The notes under the pieces were generated by a model. The model had not been told where the DNA came from. It saw nothing but the letters and a program-made list of their open reading frames with translations, and made no database searches. Shown piece after piece: positions 1-9,240 of a DNA stretch of 46,519 nt. Within the stretch, counting starts at the first letter, position 1; every line of letters starts with the position of its first letter. The position numbers were made by a program, and so were the translations under genes. The DNA comes from Flavobacterium aquidurense (GTDB lineage Bacteria; Bacteroidota; Bacteroidia; Flavobacteriales; Flavobacteriaceae). Location: NCBI GenBank assembly GCA_900107365.1, contig FNPS01000018.1:1-46519 (forward strand), in the 5' to 3' direction.

Positions 1-164
1 AATAAAAAAATCCGTTTGATGATTTATGAAATAAAAATCCTATTTTTGAAAATATATAACACTGACAATTGTCAGACATAGCGACCCAATTTAGGGTAGA
101 TAAGTCGGATGTAGTCAGACATATATACAAGTTGGCAGAAAGCATTTACTGAAATACAAAACAT

Positions 165-1061
165 ATGAGAATTACATACATTATTATTTTATTATTCTGT
201 TCAATTTTACATTGTAAAGCACAGCAAATGAAAGATTCAGATATAGAAAAGGAATTAAATGATTTACATTTTAAAACCAATGCTGTTCGAGATTCTGTGA
301 ACAAATTAATGAAAGTCTGTCAAGGGGAAATTAAGAAAACGAGTGATTTAATAAAATTGGAAAATTTAACTATTTATGAAGATAGTTTATGGAATGTTGC
401 AGATCGAAATGACATAGAAGAACTGAAAATAAATTTGAATTATGCTAAGCAACATCCTTCATCCCTTTATTGTTTAGAATTGGTAAAAGGACGGATTACA
501 AGTCAAGCAGGAAAGAATTTTTATGATGATTTTGAAGCTGTTTACAACAATGCATCTGCTGATGTCAAACAAAGTGAAAGCGGTAAAGAAATGGCAGAGC
601 AACTTTCCTATTTTAAGCAGAGTAAAACAGGAAGTATTGCTCCACTATTTTATGGAAAAGATATGGAAGGTAACGAAATATCGCTTGCAGATTACAAAGG
701 CAAAAAATATGTGTTAATTGATTTTTGGGCGAGTTGGTGTGCTCCATGCCGTGGCGAATTACCATATATTAAAGTTTTATATTCGAAATACAAAGATTTG
801 GGTTTTGAAATAGTAAGCATTTCCAGAGATATGAATTTAGAGAATTGGCGACAGGCAATTTTAAAAGACGGTATTCAAAATTGGGAACATTTCTCAGTAA
901 TTGAAAATAATAGCACCGTAGAAAAAGATTATTTTGTAATGGGAATTCCACATAAAGTTTTAATAGATACAAACGGAACAATTATCGGAAAATGGAAAGG
1001 TGGTGGAGAACTCAACAAAAAATCTTTAGAAAATCAATTAAAACAGATATTTAACCGATAA
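165..1061 (+). CDS. TlpA-like thioredoxin-fold protein, exported
   Basis: Thiol-disulfide oxidoreductase of the TlpA/ResA type, expected in the periplasm. Residues 1-20 form a hydrophobic leader ending near CKAQQ. Residues 25-150 form a helical, charged region without a recognised domain. The thioredoxin/AhpC-TSA fold starts near residue 157 and carries the active-site WCAPC at 191-195. The cis-proline is in the GIPHK segment near 260. The C-terminal half is clearly related to the TlpA-like protein at 44197-45384 on the other strand (shared YSKYKD.GFEIV and LID.NG.IIG segments), but the N-terminal DUF4369-like part is missing here. The gene is followed directly by a fold-back element, as in a gene cassette. 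The physiological partner is unknown; the family reduces or isomerises exported proteins. Confidence 0.88.
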   Translation: MRITYIIILLFCSILHCKAQQMKDSDIEKELNDLHFKTNAVRDSVNKLMKVCQGEIKKTSDLIKLENLTIYEDSLWNVADRNDIEELKINLNYAKQHPSSLYCLELVKGRITSQAGKNFYDDFEAVYNNASADVKQSESGKEMAEQLSYFKQSKTGSIAPLFYGKDMEGNEISLADYKGKKYVLIDFWASWCAPCRGELPYIKVLYSKYKDLGFEIVSISRDMNLENWRQAILKDGIQNWEHFSVIENNSTVEKDYFVMGIPHKVLIDTNGTIIGKWKGGGELNKKSLENQLKQIFNR

Positions 1062-1205
1062 CCATGCCATCTGCCAACACTTGCTACAATTGATTTGGGC
1101 AATTGGCTTAATGGGACAATGGTTTTGTATTTGGGATGTTTCGGTAAATCCGAAGATAAGGCTTAATTTAACGCCAAACCACTTGTAGCAAGAGAACGTT
1201 ATGCC
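1058..1205. repeat. Fold-back intergenic element 1 (attC-like)
   Basis: The element starts at the stop codon of the TlpA-like gene (ATAAC, 1058-1062) and ends with the inverse GTTAT (1198-1202). Inner arms TTGCTACAA (1081-1089) and TTGTAGCAA (1183-1191) are perfect inverted repeats. The middle contains ATGGTTTTGTATTTG (1119-1133), which recurs exactly in element 2. The layout resembles integron attC sites, but this is an inference from shape. Confidence 0.5.
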
Positions 1206-1244
1206 TTATTTTACAACAGAAACTCCAGAAGAAAGAAAGACAGA

Positions 1245-1913
1245 ATGAAATTTAAATTATCAATATTGGCATTACTGATTTTGACTTCGTGTATGGTAAT
1301 TAATCACAAGAAATATGTTATTAACCTAGACAAAGTTGGCGACAAGTTAAGACCAATAAGAACAGACGGATATTATTATCAAGAAAGAGAAGAAATGACA
1401 TTTCCGTATTATAAAAACTCATACGGTGGTTTCAGCAAAGATAGCACAAAACCATATTTACAGAAACAAATTAGACCTTTGACACTTCATAAAGATGGCA
1501 CTTTGCTGACATTTGGATTTTCAACAGGTTTCCAAGAAAACTACGTGTTTGACTACTCGGCTAATTGTGGACTGTTTGACCTTAACTCAATTGATAATGC
1601 TAAAAAGCATTTTGAATGTGACATAAGACATTACAAAGACAGATTCCCAATTTGGGGAAAAGGAGTTTTCAAAACAGAAAAGAATGAAATTATTATTCAG
1701 TATTATATAAATTGGATTGGAGCATATCATTTAGTTGAAAAGAAAGGCGTAATATTGAATGGCACTACTTTTGTTTTAAAGAAATTGTTTGATTATAAAT
1801 TAAACGAAAGTAAAGACATTAACGAGCTATATAAATTTCAACATTTTGATATAAAACCTGACTCTACAAATTATATAATAGAACATAAACGAAAATTTAA
1901 AAACAAGGTATAA
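1245..1913 (+). CDS. Hypothetical lipoprotein
   Basis: A 222-residue protein with a clear lipoprotein signal: hydrophobic residues 4-14, then the lipobox LTSC with the lipidated Cys at 16. The mature part is rich in Tyr, Lys and Phe, with a probable beta-rich fold and no motif I recognise. Only three Cys follow the lipobox position and no catalytic signature is visible. It stands alone between two fold-back elements, as expected for a cassette gene. It has no promoter or operon partner that I can identify. The function is unknown; it should be attached to the periplasmic or outer-membrane leaflet. Confidence 0.8.
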   Translation: MKFKLSILALLILTSCMVINHKKYVINLDKVGDKLRPIRTDGYYYQEREEMTFPYYKNSYGGFSKDSTKPYLQKQIRPLTLHKDGTLLTFGFSTGFQENYVFDYSANCGLFDLNSIDNAKKHFECDIRHYKDRFPIWGKGVFKTEKNEIIIQYYINWIGAYHLVEKKGVILNGTTFVLKKLFDYKLNESKDINELYKFQHFDIKPDSTNYIIEHKRKFKNKV

Positions 1914-2121
1914 CAGGCACTTCAACGGATTTCGACATTGGGTTTAATGGAAAGATGGTTTTGTATTTGCGATGATTTACTTCGTCTGTTCGCTATAGCT
2001 CGGGTGTTTCTTATTGATTTTCGTGGAGTGTCAGGAGCAATCGAACACTTAGTGCCAGTTTTGAAGTTTTTCGAAAATGTAAAGTGAAGTATTTGGTAAA
2101 GATGTAGCTGTTAGCGGCTGG
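1909..2121. repeat. Fold-back intergenic element 2 (attC-like)
   Basis: The element begins with ATAAC at the stop of the lipoprotein gene (1909-1913) and ends in GTTAGCGG (2110-2117). GGCAC just after the left end is matched by AGTGCC further in, and CTTCAA by TTGAAG. It contains the same 15-mer ATGGTTTTGTATTTG (1955-1969) as element 1, followed by a shared GATG. From 2122 to 2324 there is AT-rich sequence with no gene. Confidence 0.48.
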
Positions 2122-2324
2122 CTTTTAGTGTTCATTTTTTTTATAGTAGTTATTCTTGAAAAGGATAATGTATAAAATTGATTCTTTCGACAAAATTCAA
2201 ATATTTTTTTTAAAAAGAAATATTAACTTTAGTGATGCAAGTAAGTTTGCAGCAATTTATATTATGGAAGAATGATATAAACTAGTAGGCAGTAATGCAA
2301 AAAAACGACCTAAAATAAACTTAA

Positions 2325-2930
2325 ATGAACGAAATAAAATTTGATTACAAAATGGATTATATTCTAGAGGACGAAACTTTACTTTTAAGACCTTTGAAAT
2401 CAGACGACTTTGAATATCTTTTAAACTTCTCAATTAACGAACCCGAAATCTGGGAATTTAACATTGGCGGTGCAAATGGGCGAGAAAATTTATTGAAATA
2501 TATAAACAACGCTATCAATCTAAGACGAAGCGAAAAACAATATCCATTCATTATTTTTGATAAAAGGATCAATAAATATGTTGGAAGCACGAGATTTTAC
2601 AATATTGACTTGGAAACGAAAACTATTGAAGTTGGCTATACTTGGTATGGTAAAAAGTATCAAGGAACGGGAATAAACAAAAATTGCAAATACTTAATGT
2701 TCGACTTCGCATTTGATAAATTAGGAGTTGAAAGGATTGGACTTGGAGCTAACAGTAAAAATACACAAAGTATAAACGCAATGAAAGGAGTCGGTTGTAC
2801 AGAAGAGGGAATTTTAAGAAGCCGAAGTTTTGACCAAAATGGAAAGAGAATTGACGCTATAATTTTGAGTATTTTGAAAAATGAATGGGACAAAATATGG
2901 AAAAAGAAACTTAAAAATAAAACTATATAA
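2325..2930 (+). CDS. GNAT-family N-acetyltransferase, RimJ/RimL-like
   Basis: Cytoplasmic acetyl-CoA-dependent N-acetyltransferase of about 200 residues. The N-terminal LLLRPLKSDDFEYL is the typical first strand and helix of RimJ/RimL-type GNATs. A central YVGSTRFYNID strand leads to VGYTWYGKKYQGTGIN (about 105-120), the acetyl-CoA pyrophosphate loop. It is followed by a helix ending in a conserved Asn-rich segment (GANSKNTQSINAMKGVG). A second in-frame Met at nucleotide 2352 precedes the conserved fold and gives 192 residues, so it may be the real start. The substrate may be a protein N-terminus, an antibiotic or a small molecule; the sequence does not decide. It is the third gene of the cassette-like series. 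Confidence 0.88.
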   Translation: MNEIKFDYKMDYILEDETLLLRPLKSDDFEYLLNFSINEPEIWEFNIGGANGRENLLKYINNAINLRRSEKQYPFIIFDKRINKYVGSTRFYNIDLETKTIEVGYTWYGKKYQGTGINKNCKYLMFDFAFDKLGVERIGLGANSKNTQSINAMKGVGCTEEGILRSRSFDQNGKRIDAIILSILKNEWDKIWKKKLKNKTI

Positions 2931-3139
2931 TACAAAGCACTACCAGTGGTTTTTTACGTCAGATACCAAGTTTAAGACTTGGAGCAAGTGAAACAAAATA
3001 GTATAATACAGTACTTCTTACAACTTAAACATCTCAAGGTGTAAATCTTTATATGATATACTTGTATAATGAAAAAAGTTAATTAAAGAATTTGTGATAA
3101 TTCAAAAAATATATTTGCGACTTATGAATTTAATAAATA

Positions 3140-3664
3140 TTATGAATATCCGTTGTCTTGTATTTCTTTTGTTTTTTCTGCTGCCCATGCCTGCTTCTCC
3201 TCTTTTGACATTTCGAGGTCAAGGGCATATTTTTTATAATTCCATTGTAAAGATTCAGTAACTTCTTCAATTGTAAACTTTAAAGGCAGTATTTGAATTT
3301 TTTTGTCCTCAATATAGGTAACCTCACCAATTAATAATACAAAACCTCTAAAATTTAGTTTTTTTGCCCCCGATGGAGTTATGAAAATTTGAGGATTATG
3401 TGCCTTAAAACCACAACCCCAGCAATGAAATGGATTTCCAAACACATTATGATGACCTGGATTAAATAAAACATCTCCGTCGAAAATATCCTCATTGTAA
3501 ATATTATTGCAAATATTTAATTCTGGTACATCATAGTCCTCCTTTAATTTCATTAAACGATATGCTTCTTTAAAGAATTCGTATATATGAAATTCATTGT
3601 TTATAAACTTTTCTTCGACTATTTTTTTCTCAGAATTTATTAATAAGGCTCTTACTTTATCCAT
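3140..3664 (-). CDS. Hypothetical cytoplasmic protein
   Basis: A 174-residue protein with no signal peptide or membrane segment. The sequence has an acidic N-terminal half and a central FHCWGCGFKAH segment (about residues 79-89). The two Cys and flanking His could bind a metal, but this is not a known finger pattern to me. The C-terminus is charged and helical (LEMSKEEKQAWAAEKTKEI). The start ATG at 3664 is the only good one. It is transcribed toward the cassette-like region and convergent with the GNAT gene. The function is unknown. Confidence 0.7.
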   Translation of the reverse strand: MDKVRALLINSEKKIVEEKFINNEFHIYEFFKEAYRLMKLKEDYDVPELNICNNIYNEDIFDGDVLFNPGHHNVFGNPFHCWGCGFKAHNPQIFITPSGAKKLNFRGFVLLIGEVTYIEDKKIQILPLKFTIEEVTESLQWNYKKYALDLEMSKEEKQAWAAEKTKEIQDNGYS

Positions 3665-3883
3665 GAAATAATTATTAAATTACGATAGATTTTTTTCTTT
3701 TGTGTTTACCGCTAACAAAAGCACAATCAAATAGTACTGAAAGTAATCGTGAGTATTTCTAAGAGTGTATTGTTACATAAAATTATGCAAATTATTTTTT
3801 TTAATCCAATTAAATTTTTATCTAAAACAATTGTTAGCTCCATCTAATATGAGCATCTCGCTCATGCAGCTACTTGCGCCAAA

Positions 3884-4969
3884 TTATTTTATCATCTGTA
3901 ATTTGTTATCTCTTTCATGTCTTTCCAGCGAAAATTCAATTATTTTAGAAATTAAATCTGGATATGAAATCCCTGTTTGCGCCCATAATTTAGGATACAT
4001 ACTAATTTCTGTAAAACCTGGTAATGTATTAATTTCGTTCAATACAAAAGTATTGTCGTCTCTTAAAAAAAAATCTACCCTAGCTATACCTTCACAGCAA
4101 ACTGAGGTGAATGCTTTCAATGCCGTTTCGCGCAATTTTTCTGAAATTTGAACACTGATATCAGCTGGAATTTTCGTTTTAGCGCCATCAGCATCCTGGT
4201 ATTTTGCATCATAGGAATAAAAATCCTTTGTCGGAATTATTTCGCCAATTACTGAGGATTTTGGCTCTTGGTTTCCTAAAATTGCACACTCCACTTCCTT
4301 GCCTACAATTGCTTCTTCAACTAATATTTTGTTGTCAAATTTAAACGCCTCCTTAATTGCAGCTTCAAAAGTTACTTTATCAATAACTTTATTTACGCCT
4401 ACAGACGATCCAGCATTTGATGGTTTAACAAACATTGGTAATCCAAGTTTTTCTTTTATTGCTTCAAAGTCAATCCTAGCCGATTCAAATTTATTAAGTG
4501 TCACAAAATCAGCGATAGGAATATTGTTATCTCGTAGTAATCGTTTTGTGACATCTTTATCCATGCAAATTGCTGAACCCAATATATCGGGACCTACAAA
4601 TGGTATATTTAAAGATTTAAAGAATCCTTGTAGAGTTCCGTCTTCACCAAATGTTCCATGAATAATTGAAAAAACAACATCAAAGGTTTCTAATACTTCA
4701 ATGTTATTCTTATCTACTATCAATAATTTATCATCAACATTATCAATAAAAACAGGTATGGAGTTTTTGAAATAATCTTCTCTTGTTAAATTTACGTCCG
4801 CATTCTGATAATTAGTTTGAAATTTCCATCTACCTTTTTTATCAACTCCTAAAAGAATTACGTCAAATTTATCTTTATTGATTGCAGTAAAAATATTTGT
4901 TGCCGATTTTAAGGAAACTTCATGTTCGGTAGATTTTCCGCCAAAGACCAGTGCAATTTTAGTTTTCAT
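3884..4969 (-). CDS. ddl: D-alanine--D-alanine ligase
   Basis: ATP-grasp ligase that joins two D-alanines for peptidoglycan precursors, in the cytoplasm. At 361 residues it is a normal length. The N-terminus has VFGGKSTEHEVS, with the substrate-binding Glu at 15. The ATP-grasp part shows MFVKPSNAGSSVGV, LVEEAIVGKEVECAILG and FFLRDDNTFVLNEINTLPGFT, with the metal-binding Asn/Glu. The omega-loop segment FYSYDAKY has the Tyr typical of D-Ala-D-Ala ligases rather than the sequences of D-Ala-D-Lac (VanA-type) enzymes, so no vancomycin-resistance role is suggested. It is a single-gene unit with long spacers on both sides. Confidence 0.96.
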   Translation of the reverse strand: MKTKIALVFGGKSTEHEVSLKSATNIFTAINKDKFDVILLGVDKKGRWKFQTNYQNADVNLTREDYFKNSIPVFIDNVDDKLLIVDKNNIEVLETFDVVFSIIHGTFGEDGTLQGFFKSLNIPFVGPDILGSAICMDKDVTKRLLRDNNIPIADFVTLNKFESARIDFEAIKEKLGLPMFVKPSNAGSSVGVNKVIDKVTFEAAIKEAFKFDNKILVEEAIVGKEVECAILGNQEPKSSVIGEIIPTKDFYSYDAKYQDADGAKTKIPADISVQISEKLRETALKAFTSVCCEGIARVDFFLRDDNTFVLNEINTLPGFTEISMYPKLWAQTGISYPDLISKIIEFSLERHERDNKLQMIK

Positions 4970-5535
4970 ATCTAGTAATTGTTTTTATTATAATTCACAA
5001 ATGCTTTAATTTTAATCAAAAGTTAGTAAAATTAATACATAATGTAATAATTATTTTTTTACTAGAAACAAACATTAAGAATATTTTTAGCCAGATATTT
5101 ATCTGGAGAAATTGATTCTATTAAAATATGAAGGCGGAATTTGACAATGAAAAGTAAAATTTATAACATAAAAATATTCTTTGCTTTTTTAATCTTTCTT
5201 CGAATTCGGTAATGTTTCAAATTAGGCCATGAAAATAAAATGTAATTTAATGGTAAATTGATTCTTTGAGTAAAATAAATCAAAGTCAGTTTAGAATTGT
5301 ACTTCTTTCCTTTGTATCTTACCTATATCTGGAATCCTTTTTTTTTAAGCAACAAGGGTATAAGATAGTTCAATTATATATGCGGAGTAGATCTCTCATA
5401 TTTGTTTCTATAGTCAATCAACCCATATTGGTATTGTAATTTTACTGTTCGTACTTATTTTCAGTTCCAAAGGAATGCCACAAAACTTAGAGTGGTGAAA
5501 TATTCATATAAGTCTTAACTTTTTGTTGCAAAAAA
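4970..5535. other. Intergenic stretch with a possible eroded reading frame
   Basis: About 570 bases upstream of ddl without a clear gene. On the minus strand, about 5161-5325 is open for 53 codons and ends IKKAKNIFML-stop. It has no start codon, so it may be the tail of a lost gene; I cannot assign it. Confidence 0.3.
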
Positions 5536-5537
5536 GG

Positions 5538-5761
5538 TGTCCACTCCAATAGTCATTTAATATAATTTGACCACTAGTTTTAGAATGTGTTGACCACTGT
5601 TATTCAATTTAAAGTGATCATCATAATTTGGAATTAATTCTAGTATAAATTATTGTGAGTCAGACTCTATTTTATGATTCTCTTAATATGAAGTTTTATG
5701 AATAGACAATAAATTTAGGACCGAATTTAGGTGGTCATTTCATTTTAACATATAATGGTCA
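5538..5761. mobile_element. Remnant of IS21-like element ends (internal deletion)
   Basis: The left end starts TGTCCACTCC (5538-5547) and is followed by two inward TTGACCACT repeats (5567-5575 and 5590-5598). The right end has the inverse motifs GGTGGTCATT (5730-5739) and AATGGTCAATT (5754-5764). TG...CA borders with repeated GGTGGTCA-type boxes at both ends are typical of IS21-family elements. Only about 220 bases remain and there is no transposase, so this is a deleted or miniature derivative. It abuts the broken reading frame at 5759-6001. Confidence 0.45.
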
Positions 5762-6001
5762 ATTAAACTGATTTTTCCATTTAGGGTCAAAACGAGTTTC
5801 GACACTGAATAAATTATCCTCTTGCTTTGCAATGGTAAATCTGTAGGTTTTAGTAATGGGTGATGTTAGTCTGTATTTGTTACGCTCTAAATTTATACCT
5901 CCTACCACTTCGGTATTTTTCTCACTGTTTAGCTGAATGTCAAAGTAATTTGCAAATATTTTTTCCTGGGCATATGTGCTTGCTGCTGCTAAAAATACCA
6001 A
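5759..6001 (-). pseudogene. N-terminal remnant of an exported protein
   Basis: The remaining 80 codons encode part of a signal peptide (FLAAASTYAQ) and a beta-rich start (INLERNKYRLTSPITKTYRF). The frame continues upstream as KKIIFLLYLVFLAAA, a full signal peptide, but the codon where ATG is expected reads ATA. The 3' end runs out within a few codons inside the IS21-like end at 5754-5764. The gene has therefore lost both its start codon and most of its body. The neighbouring fucosidase suggests a secreted glycan-related protein, but I cannot name the family. Confidence 0.6.
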
Positions 6002-6197
6002 GTATAATAAGAAGATTATTTTTTTTATTTTATTTAAGGACTAAATTTTATTGTTTATATAAAGACTTAATATATAAGATGATCTTTCATAGCATGTTTT
6101 ATTTCAATCGACAGTGCTAGAATAGTTTTAATTTATTTGTAAAGTCATGTGATATGTAACTATTCTGATTTTAAATCATAATTTCTATTTAGATAAT

Positions 6198-7565
6198 TTA
6201 TTTTTTCAAAAAGATTTTAAATACATATACAGGAATTTCATTTTTAGATATATCTGGCACGTTTATCATTAAATCGCCGTTTTGCAAAGTCCATTTTATT
6301 TCTTGTCTGCTTCCTAATAATTGTATTTTATCAATGTTTTCAATTTGTCCTAAGACTTTACTGCTAATAATGTCTTGATCCCAACTGCGGGCAAAAACAT
6401 AAATGTTGTCTCCTTTTTGGTTAAAATAAAGGTCCGAATTAATTTTTTTTGACGTAAAATCATTACTTGATTTACCCATTGCATCCGCTTTTAAATCTAT
6501 TTCGTTTAGAGCATATTCGCTTACAGTAGAATAAGGTTTAGTGCCGTAAATAGCTTCATCGTTTATTTTCATCCACCTGCCAATTTCCATTAGATTTTGA
6601 GTGCTTTGCCCAGGGAATTCACCTAAATTATCTGGCCCAACATTTAAAAGCAGGTTGCCGCCTTTACAAATGATCTCTACCAAATGCCTTACTAATAATT
6701 CCGGTGTTTTCCAGTCCTTATCAAATTTACTAAAACCCCATTTTCCGCTCATAGTTATGCAGGATTCCCAAGGTGTTAATTCAACTCCTTTTACAATTTT
6801 CTGTTCTGATACGGCATAATCGCCAAATCCATTTCCGATTCGGCTATTTATAATACAATTAGGTTGTAGAGAAAGAATGAGTTCTCTCAGGCTTTTACTT
6901 TGAGCAGGCGTTGTTCCTTCAGGAGTATCAAACCAGATTACACCAATTGGTCCATATTGTGTCAGTAATTCTTTTAATTGCGGTTTTACCTTATTTTCAA
7001 TGTATTTATTGTTGTCTTTAGTTTCTTCATTTGGAAAATCCCAGGTATTTCCAGCTTTGCTGCCTGTTTTTATCCAAGCTGCATCCGGACTAGCCCAATC
7101 TCTACCTAAAGAATAATAAAAACAAAGTTTAAGGTCGTATTTTTTACAGGCTGCTGCCAGATCTTTCATAGGATCGTGATGGTATGGTGTTGTTTTAAAT
7201 ATGTTGTAATTATCCCCGGGAGAGTCAAACATAGCAAAACCATCGTGATGTTTTGCTGTAATAACAATGTATTTCATTCCTGCATTTTTTGCAGTTTTCA
7301 CCCACTTATCGGCATTAAAATTTACAGGATTAAATGTTTCGGCGATTTTGCCATATGCTTTCAAAGGAATTTTTTCTATAAACATAAAGTGTTCATTTCC
7401 TTTTTGAGGTTGTCCATTCCATTCCCCAATGGAGTATAACCCCCAATGTATAAAAAAACCAAATTTAGCATCTTTCCACCATTTGAGTTTATCGGTATTT
7501 TGTGAATAAGCGCTGTTAAGCGCTGTAACAAGAATTAAAAAGATTAAGAATATTTTTTTGTTCAT
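6198..7565 (-). CDS. Alpha-L-fucosidase, GH29, secreted
   Basis: Retaining glycoside hydrolase that removes alpha-L-fucose from glycans, outside the cytoplasm. Residues 1-21 are a signal peptide (ALNSAYSQ cleavage). The catalytic (beta/alpha)8 barrel shows family hallmarks: KFGFFIHWGLYS near 34-45, AKHHDGFAMFDS at 104-115 and GVIWFDTPEG around 208-217. Asp213 in WFDTP is the expected nucleophile. GGNLLLNVGP is another conserved GH29 segment. The C-terminal part from about 350 forms a small beta domain. The length of 455 is typical of bacterial GH29 enzymes. The adjacent remnant downstream may have belonged to the same unit. It has no SusC/SusD pair in the window, so it is not a classic polysaccharide utilisation locus. 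Confidence 0.95.
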   Translation of the reverse strand: MNKKIFLIFLILVTALNSAYSQNTDKLKWWKDAKFGFFIHWGLYSIGEWNGQPQKGNEHFMFIEKIPLKAYGKIAETFNPVNFNADKWVKTAKNAGMKYIVITAKHHDGFAMFDSPGDNYNIFKTTPYHHDPMKDLAAACKKYDLKLCFYYSLGRDWASPDAAWIKTGSKAGNTWDFPNEETKDNNKYIENKVKPQLKELLTQYGPIGVIWFDTPEGTTPAQSKSLRELILSLQPNCIINSRIGNGFGDYAVSEQKIVKGVELTPWESCITMSGKWGFSKFDKDWKTPELLVRHLVEIICKGGNLLLNVGPDNLGEFPGQSTQNLMEIGRWMKINDEAIYGTKPYSTVSEYALNEIDLKADAMGKSSNDFTSKKINSDLYFNQKGDNIYVFARSWDQDIISSKVLGQIENIDKIQLLGSRQEIKWTLQNGDLMINVPDISKNEIPVYVFKIFLKK

Positions 7566-7988
7566 ATTGTAAGATTAAGTAATTTGAAATCTTTCACCGT
7601 TTATATCTTTCGCCAGTTTTATTATTGAATATTTTATAATACGAATTTAGACCTTGACTAAAAAAAAGCCTTTCAAATTCTATTACAAATCTTTCGAATT
7701 TGTGCAAAAAGACATTCCAAAAGGATTAAGTAATTTATAGAGAAAAGGAAAGAGAAGTAGGCTCTGAAGTCATTTCCGTAATTGCCTGTAATATTAGTTC
7801 TGCACAGGCGCCGGATTAAAAAAAGGTTAAAGATTTTTTTTGCATGTATTTTTTTTAAATAAGCACTATCTTTATTCTCCTTTAAGCAATTTAAAACGTG
7901 ATTTGGAGTTTAAAAAAAAACGCATTTGGTACTTTAGATTGCTATTTGCTCGGTGGAGCTTTTATTTATTACTTAATGTAATTTTATT
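7566..7988. other. Divergent intergenic region, fucosidase/response regulator
   Basis: Carries the promoters of the fucosidase gene (minus) and the response-regulator gene (plus). I see long A/T runs but no convincing Bacteroidetes promoter boxes, palindrome or small gene. Confidence 0.4.
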
Positions 7989-8441
7989 ATGGCTTTAGAA
8001 AAACGTAATTCCCAGAGATATATTTTTTTAGCCGATGATGACAGCGATGACAGGGATTTCTTTGCTGATGCGATGATGGAAATCCAGCCTGATATCATTC
8101 TAAAACAGGCACGCGACGGGATGTACCTGATGGAGGATTTGCTTAAGCTTTCCGATACAGAGATACCTGAATTTATTTTTCTTGATATCAATATGCCCCG
8201 AAAATCAGGCCTGGAGTGTCTTGAAGAAATAAGAAGCCATGAGAATTTAAATCACGTGAGCATTATTATGCTCTCCACAAGCAGTAATCCTGAAAATATT
8301 GACAGGTCAATGGAACTCGGCGCTACTTTTTATGCGGTAAAGCCCAGTTCTTTTGAAAAACTCAAATCCTTACTTGAAGCAGTGCTGTCGGTGAATCTTG
8401 TTGGGAGTATTGAGGAAAAGAAAAAGTTTCTTTTGGTTTAG
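7989..8441 (+). CDS. Single-domain response regulator (CheY-like receiver)
   Basis: Cytoplasmic phospho-receiver protein without an output domain. All receiver residues are present: the acidic cluster Asp16-Asp18 (FLADDDSDD), the phospho-acceptor Asp66 in FLDINMP, Ser96/Thr97 in MLSTSS and Lys118 in AVKPSS. The DINMP.KSG.ECLEEIR pattern is that of the Rcp1-type regulators common in Bacteroidetes, which usually receive phosphate from phytochrome-like or PAS histidine kinases. No kinase gene is nearby, so the partner is encoded elsewhere. The gene stands alone; its codon use looks slightly more GC-rich than its neighbours. Confidence 0.93.
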   Translation: MALEKRNSQRYIFLADDDSDDRDFFADAMMEIQPDIILKQARDGMYLMEDLLKLSDTEIPEFIFLDINMPRKSGLECLEEIRSHENLNHVSIIMLSTSSNPENIDRSMELGATFYAVKPSSFEKLKSLLEAVLSVNLVGSIEEKKKFLLV

Positions 8442-8469
8442 TTTGAGGCTGCTCATAAGAATTTTATAA

Positions 8470-8790
8470 AGATTCGCGATGACATTTTCGCTCTTATTCC
8501 CGGTAATCTGGCCTCGTTTGATATGGACATAAAAATCCTTCAGTTGCCACCAGGCACGGCATCTCTCAATCCACCGTTAAGATTGTTAATGCCGAAGTAG
8601 CAACTTTTTAGAAAGGTCTGCGTGCCAGTAATTTTTGCCCAGGGTATGCGGCCTGCTTCACTGGGTGGGAGCGTTTGTTCAAAATAGCGTTTTATTTCTT
8701 CGGGTGTCACAGGGCATATTACGCCAAAATCCCAGACATGTCATGGGTTAAGGCCAATTGTCCGTGTCCATTCATTCTTAAAAATCTTTT
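8470..8790 (-). pseudogene. Broken small gene, DUF6965-like
   Basis: On the minus strand a decayed frame reads KIFKNEWTRTIGLNP, a stop, then HVWDFGVICPVTPEEIKRYF and further coding-like sequence to GINNLNGGLRDAV. A frameshift then leads to WQLKDFYVHIKRGQITGN. TPEEI.RYFE followed by a helical segment resembles the short DUF6965 proteins; this assignment is from memory and tentative. A second, more decayed relative lies at 38270-38440. The gene has at least one stop and one frameshift and is not functional. Confidence 0.5.
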
Positions 8791-9240
8791 TACTTGTACT
8801 ACTTCGGTATTTTACCTGCTGAATTTCTATATATTATCTTGATATTTATTGTAGAGCTATAAATATATGTAGTTGACAATTAAATATTAATCTCATAAAG
8901 TCGTTTTTTAAATCTTGATTTTTATCTGACATTTTTTTATTTTTTTATTTTTCATTTACTTTCGATTGGTCCTCATGGAAGACTTTACTAACTTAAAAAC
9001 CACATTTATGAAAAAACAATTATTGCAACTTTTTACCAGGAGGGTGCATTATCATTTATAAGCTTTTTTGTAACCTCAATCTTCAACTCTCAATACTTTG
9101 ATATTATAAAATAACAATAGACAAAATGAAACAGGGTAAGTATTATTTTCTAATTTTGAAAATACTCTTTATTTCAACTATGAATATAATTAATCTTGTT
9201 TTTCAAATAAATCTTATCTAAATCAAGCACCTGTTACTTT
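8791..9240. other. Gap holding two very short signal-like frames
   Basis: No full gene. At 9008 a 17-codon frame starts MKKQLLQLFTRRV, and at 9126 a 31-codon frame starts MKQGKYYFLILKILF. Both look like cut-off signal peptides, perhaps remnants of exported-protein genes upstream of the S41 gene. I have no evidence that they are expressed. Confidence 0.3.

Noticed and set aside
3765..4151. Plus-strand frames over ddl (also 4299-4661)
   Set aside because: Antisense shadows of the clear ddl gene.
3884..4969. A VanA-type D-Ala-D-Lac ligase
   Set aside because: The omega-loop Tyr segment FYSYDAKY fits D-Ala-D-Ala ligases, and no vanH/vanX genes are nearby.
5213..5234. A possible fifth operator GTTTCA-N10-TGAAAA
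   Set aside because: The second half-site does not match at its end, the centre lacks TATAA, and no sulfatase or DUF1254 gene is adjacent.
5161..5325. A 53-codon minus-strand open stretch ending IKKAKNIFML
   Set aside because: No start codon and no family recognised; mentioned only as a possible remnant.
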